Part shown: positions 9,501-10,161 of the stretch, in pieces
Position numbering within the stretch: position 1 is the stretch's first letter
Layout: every line of letters starts with the position of its first letter
NCBI GenBank assembly: GCA_051655145.1
Contig: JBOFZK010000018.1
Location: 1-10,161, forward strand
From: UBA710 sp051655145
Lineage (GTDB): Bacteria; Bacillota_I; Bacilli_A; Mycoplasmatales; Metamycoplasmataceae
Direction of reading: 5' to 3'
Length of the DNA: 10,161 nucleotides
Notes under the pieces: model-generated
Databases searched by the model: none
What the model was told of the DNA's origin: nothing
The model's input: the letters and a program-made list of their open reading frames with translations, nothing else
Position numbers and translations under genes: made by a program

Positions 9501-9590
9501 TAAAACAACTACAGTTATTATTGATGTTATTGATAACAAATTAATAAAGCTTGAAACTATACCTGATCTAACAACAAATTTTTTACTCAT
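6582..9590 (-). CDS. Large anchored surface protein with eleven tandem 85-aa repeats
   Basis: A 1002-residue protein of unrecognised family. A short basic N-terminus is followed by one hydrophobic segment (about 9-33) without a lipobox Cys, then eleven tandem units of 83-88 residues (44-980) and a basic tail ending SDKKNRK. The consensus unit is I.AKSG..NVSQ.DVD.M.S, then ALSKLFDGVT..NV.NF, then SDTVITLKANTGYAFGS and TANI.I..ILN. The anchor and repeats imply a rod-like protein on the outer face, perhaps an adhesin or antigen; that is inference. It has no Trp and only one Cys (174), so its frame is open even in the standard code. The first unit (QDYFF instead of GYAF) and the last (SPFGRDRMALYANAGYAF) diverge and look like caps. 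ATG 9590 is preceded at 5 nt by AAAGG. The short gene upstream is a paralogue of its N-terminus. Confidence 0.92.
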   Translation of the reverse strand: MSKKFVVRSGIVSSFINLLSITSIITVVVLISLRNPLTSKNLKVEPYSGIINTSKEDIDTMISTTEPVNNRVTALSKLFKGVTKENINNFSVENVLNESIALVANQDYFFNSEEVKTITANYNIVQIIDITAKPGINDIIQADFDAINSNDIKAKVASLSKAFDGVTEQNIINCTIEIVSDTEITLKANPGFAFVSGGANFISANVRVVQILNITAKSGIINVSNKDIVDMLLVQNSPEKITALSKLFEGVDATNVANVEAEEISNTVITLKGKNGYVFGSTGVSFLTANINIVSIINISSKSVTTTITQADIQAMLSTTNSTGERIAALSKLFDGVTPANLPNFTVEQTSDTVITLKAKTGYAFGAATEPSISSDIRIITILNIVPNRGTTNVLQADVDLMTSNDPKIKVTALSKVFTGVTEGNVNNFVVEKTTNAITLKANQGFAFVSSVITSIKADIIITTILNVKAKVGTHKITSKDILDMTSLSNHPARLAALSKLFDGLDATNVVNVIAVRTSDTVITLNANTGFAFGSIDITSINANIEISTVLSIFPKSTSAINVSQKNVDDMISTTNSLRDRVNALSILFDGITEGNVGNITVTKTSDTVITLNTKNGYIFENATSVTANIKITSVLTISAKSGTANVSPEDITNMTSSSVSAAVKVAALSKLFDGVNAQNVNNVTAKKTSDTLITLEANPGFIFSSNTTTLTANIKITTILNISVKNGTHSILQSDVDAITSASTAAPVKVAALNKIFSGVTEADLTKFTITRPSNSTITLNANTGYAFGSVNTTSLTANIKAITILNITAKSGKISITETDFANLSSSNNTNKIQALSLLFNGVNQGNLFNFFININSQTEVTLRANDGYAFGSINNFSVKANFQVFKIINITRKTERVTITQRDVDVVSSSKNPATLRVVSLSKMFDGVNINNVDLVRAELSPFGRDRMALYANAGYAFVDEYGITTDIGTNVTVVPRFADYEKNNLFYRPINSDKKNRK
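6651..9461 (-). repeat. Tandem array of eleven ~255-nt units coding for 85-aa domains
   Basis: Unit boundaries, taken at the residue before the AK.G-like motif, in coding order: 9461-9204, 9203-8952, 8951-8697, 8696-8439, 8438-8190, 8189-7935, 7934-7680, 7679-7425, 7424-7167, 7166-6915 and 6914-6651. Lengths are 86, 84, 85, 86, 83, 85, 85, 85, 86, 84 and 88 residues, all whole codons. DNA is best conserved over the part coding ALSKLFDGV; for example the plus-strand block CATCAAATAATTTAGATAAA recurs with few changes. The inner units are closest to consensus, and units 1 and 11 are the most different. Confidence 0.93.
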
Positions 9591-9660
9591 ATAAACCTTT
9601 CTTATTTTATAAAAACATATAAATATAATAAAAACTTACTTATATTATAATATTAAATAA
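9591..9660 (-). repeat. Duplicated leader/promoter block, copy upstream of the 1002-aa gene
   Basis: About 65 nt before the ATG matches the leader of the paralogue at 10096-10161. Both run TATAATATAAG, TAA, a T-rich stretch, TTTTTATAAAATA, then a purine ribosome-binding site 5 nt from ATG. The paralogue copy has 7 extra nt (AGATAAG) after TATAATATAAG, and a few substitutions separate the two. The duplication therefore includes control sequence as well as coding sequence. Confidence 0.7.
9644..9649 (-). promoter_or_regulatory. Candidate -10 element for the 1002-aa repeat protein gene
   Basis: TATAAT on the minus strand, 53 nt before the ATG at 9590, lies in the block shared with the paralogue. 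That conservation makes it a better promoter candidate than the other TATAAT matches here. No clear -35 box is seen. Confidence 0.45.
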
Positions 9661-9695
9661 GAAAATATGATTTATTTTAACATTTTAGATTATTT

Positions 9696-9713
9696 TTTTA
9701 ATTATAATTAAAA
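9696..9713. repeat. AT-only palindrome just after the paralogue stop codon
   Basis: TTTTAATTA followed directly by its reverse complement TAATTAAAA, one base past the TAA of the short paralogue. It has no loop, no GC pairs and no T-run on the minus strand, so it is a weak terminator candidate at best. Confidence 0.3.
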
Positions 9714-9714
9714 T

Positions 9715-10095
9715 TTAAACAACTTGAATATTAACAGTTATTGTTTTTATACCTACTGAATTAAAAAAATAATCTTGATTTGCAATTAAAATAATCGTTT
9801 CACTTAAAACATTTTCTATTATAAAGTTATTTATATTTTCCTCAGTTACTCCAGTAAATAATTTTGATAAAACAATAAGTCTTTCATTAACTGGTTCTGT
9901 ATTTGATAGTATTGTATCAAGTTCTATTTGAGAAAGACTAACTGTTTCAAGATTAGGTTCTATTTTTAAATTATTAACACTATTATTATTAATTAAATTA
10001 TTTTTAAGTGGTATTATTGCAACAATTGTTGCTATTGATGCTACTGATAAAATAACAGAAACTAAGCACGAATATAATATAATTTTTTTTCTCAT
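9715..10095 (-). CDS. Short membrane-anchored paralogue carrying one 85-aa repeat (truncated copy of the large gene)
   Basis: A 126-residue protein homologous to residues 1-126 of the 1002-aa protein: basic start (MRKK), hydrophobic segment about 5-30, Asn-rich linker, then one repeat domain (45-126). It shares features specific to the large protein's first unit (EPVN.R, TEENINNF, ENVLSET.IL, ANQDYFFNS), not the consensus of later units, so it descends from the 5' end of such a gene. It stops at TAA where the large protein has CAA (Gln127); the next codons, ATT TTA ATT ATA, still resemble the large gene's ATT ATA GAT ATA before the match fades and a second TAA follows. It may be a small working surface protein with one domain, or a decaying remnant. 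The frame, start and ribosome-binding site (GAAGGG, 5 nt before ATG) are intact, so I call it coding. Confidence 0.75.
   Translation of the reverse strand: MRKKIILYSCLVSVILSVASIATIVAIIPLKNNLINNNSVNNLKIEPNLETVSLSQIELDTILSNTEPVNERLIVLSKLFTGVTEENINNFIIENVLSETIILIANQDYFFNSVGIKTITVNIQVV
9718..9963 (-). repeat. Single copy of the 85-aa repeat domain in the short paralogue
   Basis: Residues 45-126 run from IEPNLETVSLSQIELD through LSKLFTGVTEENINNF and ANQDYFFNS to TVNIQVV. This is a type-1 (first-unit) copy. As in the 804-aa protein, it ends after the TANI.I-like strand. Confidence 0.88.
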
Positions 10096-10161
10096 ATAAA
10101 CCCTTCATATTTTATAAAAATATTAAATATAAATAAAAATTTACTTATCTCTTATATTATA
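10096..10161 (-). promoter_or_regulatory. Leader and candidate promoter of the short paralogue
   Basis: TATAAT (minus strand, 10156-10161, at the window edge) lies 60 nt before the ATG at 10095, in the block duplicated at 9591-9660. GAAGGG (10101-10106) is a plausible ribosome-binding site. Any -35 element would be outside the window. Confidence 0.45.

Overview
The window looks like a mollicute chromosome, a Mycoplasma-type bacterium. The DNA is very AT-rich. TGA must be read as tryptophan (genetic code 4): about fourteen in-frame TGA codons lie inside otherwise continuous reading frames, including conserved enzymes, and removing them as stops joins the fragments into full-length proteins. 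I cannot name the species.

Layout. Plus strand: the 3' part of rnr (RNase R, 3-1994; the start lies outside the window), then an 804-residue membrane-anchored protein (2022-4436). Minus strand, convergent with it and only 8 nt away: a compact housekeeping operon read from 6515 down to 4445. It encodes a small membrane-anchored PTS EIIB-like protein, a NadD-HD (YqeK-type) fusion and MTA/SAH nucleosidase. Upstream of it, also on the minus strand, are a 1002-residue repeat protein (6582-9590) and a short paralogue of its N-terminus (9715-10095). Every intergenic stretch is under 130 nt, and I see no tRNA, rRNA, insertion sequence or CRISPR array.

The striking element is an uncharacterised domain of about 85 residues with the core pattern ALSKLFDGVT..N..NF, then ITLKAN.GYAFGS, then TANI.I..ILN. 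It occurs eleven times in tandem in the 1002-residue protein, once in the short paralogue and once at the extreme C-terminus of the otherwise unrelated 804-residue protein, giving 13 copies in 10 kb. All three carriers have an N-terminal hydrophobic anchor and no lipobox, so the repeats are probably displayed outside the cell. The short paralogue shares the leader, promoter region and specific first-repeat features of the large gene. It stops where the large protein has a Gln codon (TAA against CAA), so it looks like a duplicated and truncated 5' end.

Working together: rnr handles RNA decay and processing. The nadD-mtnN operon covers NAD synthesis and clearance of S-adenosylhomocysteine and methylthioadenosine, with translationally coupled genes. 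The three repeat-domain proteins look like a lineage-specific surface family that has expanded around this housekeeping core.
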